DNA of 22,215 nt from Kipferlia bialata (lineage: Eukaryota; Fornicata): contig BDIP01000302.1 in the NCBI GenBank assembly GCA_003568945.1, positions 1-22,215 of the forward strand, given 5' to 3'. Shown here in pieces: positions 20,618 through 22,215 of the stretch (its first letter is position 1; each line of letters begins with the position of its first letter). A program made the translations under genes and the position numbers. The notes below the pieces were generated by a model. That model was given only the letters and a program-made list of their open reading frames with translations, did no database searches and was not told the origin of the DNA.

Positions 20618-20990
20618 AGCCGGGCAGCCGTAGTCCCACTACATGATCTTTGACAGCGCCGGAGGACACAGCTGCCCTCGATGGGGCATGTACGCCATCT
20701 ACCATGTTGAACAACAGACAGAACTTGACATATTCTCTTTGGACTATGTGAAACTATCAAGTGTAACAACACTGTCCGTGTCCTAGACGTCAAAAGGTGC
20801 CCAAAGAGAGGTGCATCCCACCCAACGCAATACACAGTGCACCTACACTGTGACACGAGCAGAGAGGCGCCACCTCACCCATGTGTGTCAGAGACTACTC
20901 AAGACATAACGGCCAAGCAGTGCCCCAGTATCATGGTGTGTCAGAGGCATATGACAACAGGGTATTGTGCCACAGCCGATGGAGAGCATG
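20618..20990 (+). repeat. Repeat A, copy 2
   Basis: This is the second tandem unit, partner of 20016-20380. The clearest matches are 20796-20830 (after GGTGCCC) and 20920-20958 (around TCAGAGGCATATGACA). Between the two units, 20381-20617 includes part of a 114-codon open stretch (20272-20616) that is protein-like but unassigned. It shows only weak similarity to 19916-20015, so the true unit may be about 600 bp long. Confidence 0.65.
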
Positions 20991-21957
20991 TATCACGAGT
21001 GACACAAACCCCATCTCGGTGAACATTGGTGTCAGACATGTAAAATGCTGTCCACTTCCGATATACCTTCACGAGATACAACTTTGGAGGGCACAATACA
21101 CCCACAGCTGAATGAGAGAATGTATCATGGAGGGGGTTGTGTGCATGGTGCACTAATCATGCCAACAACACTGTCCCCAAAAGATGGATAAGGATGTACA
21201 CTTGGCTCCAGCCGTGCTCACAGACACTATCCGCCAGATGCACATGGAACGTTTCGCCAAGCTTCAAAGAATTCCCAGACCTTAACCTGACCAGAATATC
21301 AGGAGCCATAGGCGCAACGTTACGATATCACAGCCATCACTAGAGGAAGGAACACCCATATAGTGTCTCAGTAGTGACACCCAGCCTGACAGGAGGGCAG
21401 ACAATGTATGGAGTAGTATGACAATGGGAACCCGTGGCGACACAATGCAACTACCCCGCTGAGTCTCTGGCCAACTACATTGCCTGTCCTACACTCGTGC
21501 GTCCCAGAGTAAAGGGAACACTAACAACCCCATCCGGCGGACTCAGAAGTGATTGCAGTTTCTCATTCCCCATTCCTGTTTGACTGGCTACAATACCCAG
21601 GTCGCGTTAGCTATGATGCTGTTCGTCCCTTCTGATGTATGTATGGTGCCTCCATAGACTGGCATGGCCTGTGTCTATGAGTATGTCACGTAAGCACTTC
21701 CGGACTAGTGATCTGGTTCAAGTCCGGCCTTAGTCCAGCAATATTGGAGCCCGCCCACCCACAGGACACCACGCAAACTATCTACCACAAGAACACATCG
21801 CCGGCCAAGGATAAGAGCAGGCAGCAAGGAGAGAACACACCAAGGATGCCAGGTGTGAAGTAGTTGACACTACTGTGGTCGGTGTCAAGGCAGAGCCGCA
21901 CTGGATACCAATATGAACATGAGATCCAGATGACACTGGCAGCCACACGACGCGGTG
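20991..21957. pseudogene. Decayed coding-like sequence between repeats
   Basis: No intact gene is seen. Protein-like fragments occur on the plus strand (for example CNYPAESLANYIACPTLV near 21450), and composition matches the flanking repeats. A perfect tRNA-type B-box consensus (GGTTCAAGTCC, 21715-21725) is discussed as a finding. The stretch appears to be more of the same old, heavily broken repeated coding sequence. Confidence 0.4.
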
Positions 21958-22215
21958 ACGTTCTTGCACGTGGACAGGATCCTGCATGTCACCAATAGCC
22001 ATGTATTCTCAGATGACAGCCCCCAACTATCCATCCGCGGAGACGAACTGTCAAATAGAGGCATGATGCAGTCCACAGTTCTCCCATCAGAGCCATCCCA
22101 TCGTGAATCGACCAGGGCACAGGTGTCTGACCACCCCAGTAGCTACAGACGAGATGTAAACGGGCCAAAGGTTGAGTGTGTTCTCTGTTAATCATCGCAT
22201 CGATGACGAATTGTA
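21958..22215 (+). repeat. Repeat B, copy 2 (runs to the window end)
   Basis: This is the partner of 19650-19915. The match starts at ACGTTCTTGCACGTGGACAG and continues to the shared CATCGATGA at 22198-22206. The second copy is cut by the window end, so its full length is unknown. A 2.3-kb larger unit (B, A, A, then B again) is possible. Confidence 0.7.

Noticed and set aside
21657-21736. Functional tRNA gene
   Set aside because: Only the T arm and acceptor stem fit. The A-box is poor and no anticodon stem-loop forms at the right place.
18950-22215. Retroelement or DNA transposon
   Set aside because: I found no recognisable catalytic motif, terminal inverted repeat, long terminal repeat or target duplication, so no family is claimed.
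1-22215. CRISPR arrays, bacterial operons, ribosome binding sites
   Set aside because: The intron-exon structure is clearly eukaryotic. No regular short repeat-spacer array exists.

Overview
This is eukaryotic nuclear DNA from an intron-rich, gene-dense protist. Exons are GC-rich; introns are short (about 60-240 nt) and often carry TATATA or CT runs. I resolve about 41 introns in eight genes. Nearly all end in a branch-point-like CTNAC box only about 5-10 nt before the AG, for example CTCACCCCCAG, CTGACCTCCAG or CTAACCCCTCAG. A branch site fused to the 3' splice site is known from metamonads (Giardia, Trichomonas and relatives). With this intron density, a free-living fornicate such as Kipferlia is my best guess. 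That is an inference, not an identification.

Layout. 1-257 is the last exon of a plus-strand gene with a membrane-spanning tail. 742-1112 may be a tiny two-exon gene. 1312-4891 (minus) is an F-box/leucine-rich-repeat protein of 999 aa in eight exons, probably a ubiquitin-ligase substrate receptor. It is divergent from 5229-8313 (plus), an ankyrin-repeat protein with a C-terminal FYVE zinc finger (13 exons, about 715 aa), likely an endosomal PI3P-binding protein. 8657-11178 (plus, nine exons, 561 aa) is an unassigned protein with two helical stretches that resemble EF-hand/p25-alpha-like modules. 11486-13155 (minus) is a proline-rich protein, possibly actin- or profilin-linked, interrupted by an assembly gap. 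13417-15107 (plus, four exons, 458 aa) has an N-terminal coiled coil and an AT-hook. A CTTTCTA-rich degenerate repeat array separates it from the convergent 15673-18365 gene (minus, seven exons, 718 aa), an acidic coiled-coil protein.

From about 18.4 kb to the end I find no intact gene. This part differs in composition, lacks the local splice signals and holds diverged direct repeats: one pair about 605 bp apart and another about 2.3 kb apart. They look like remains of an old repeated coding sequence of unknown family. An isolated 71-codon minus-strand ORF lies at 18737-18949.

The genes do not form a pathway. Regulation is probably gene by gene from divergent promoters. ACTACACCC recurs in two of these promoters and is a candidate cis element. 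All exon models come from reading splice signals and phases by eye, with no transcript or database support.
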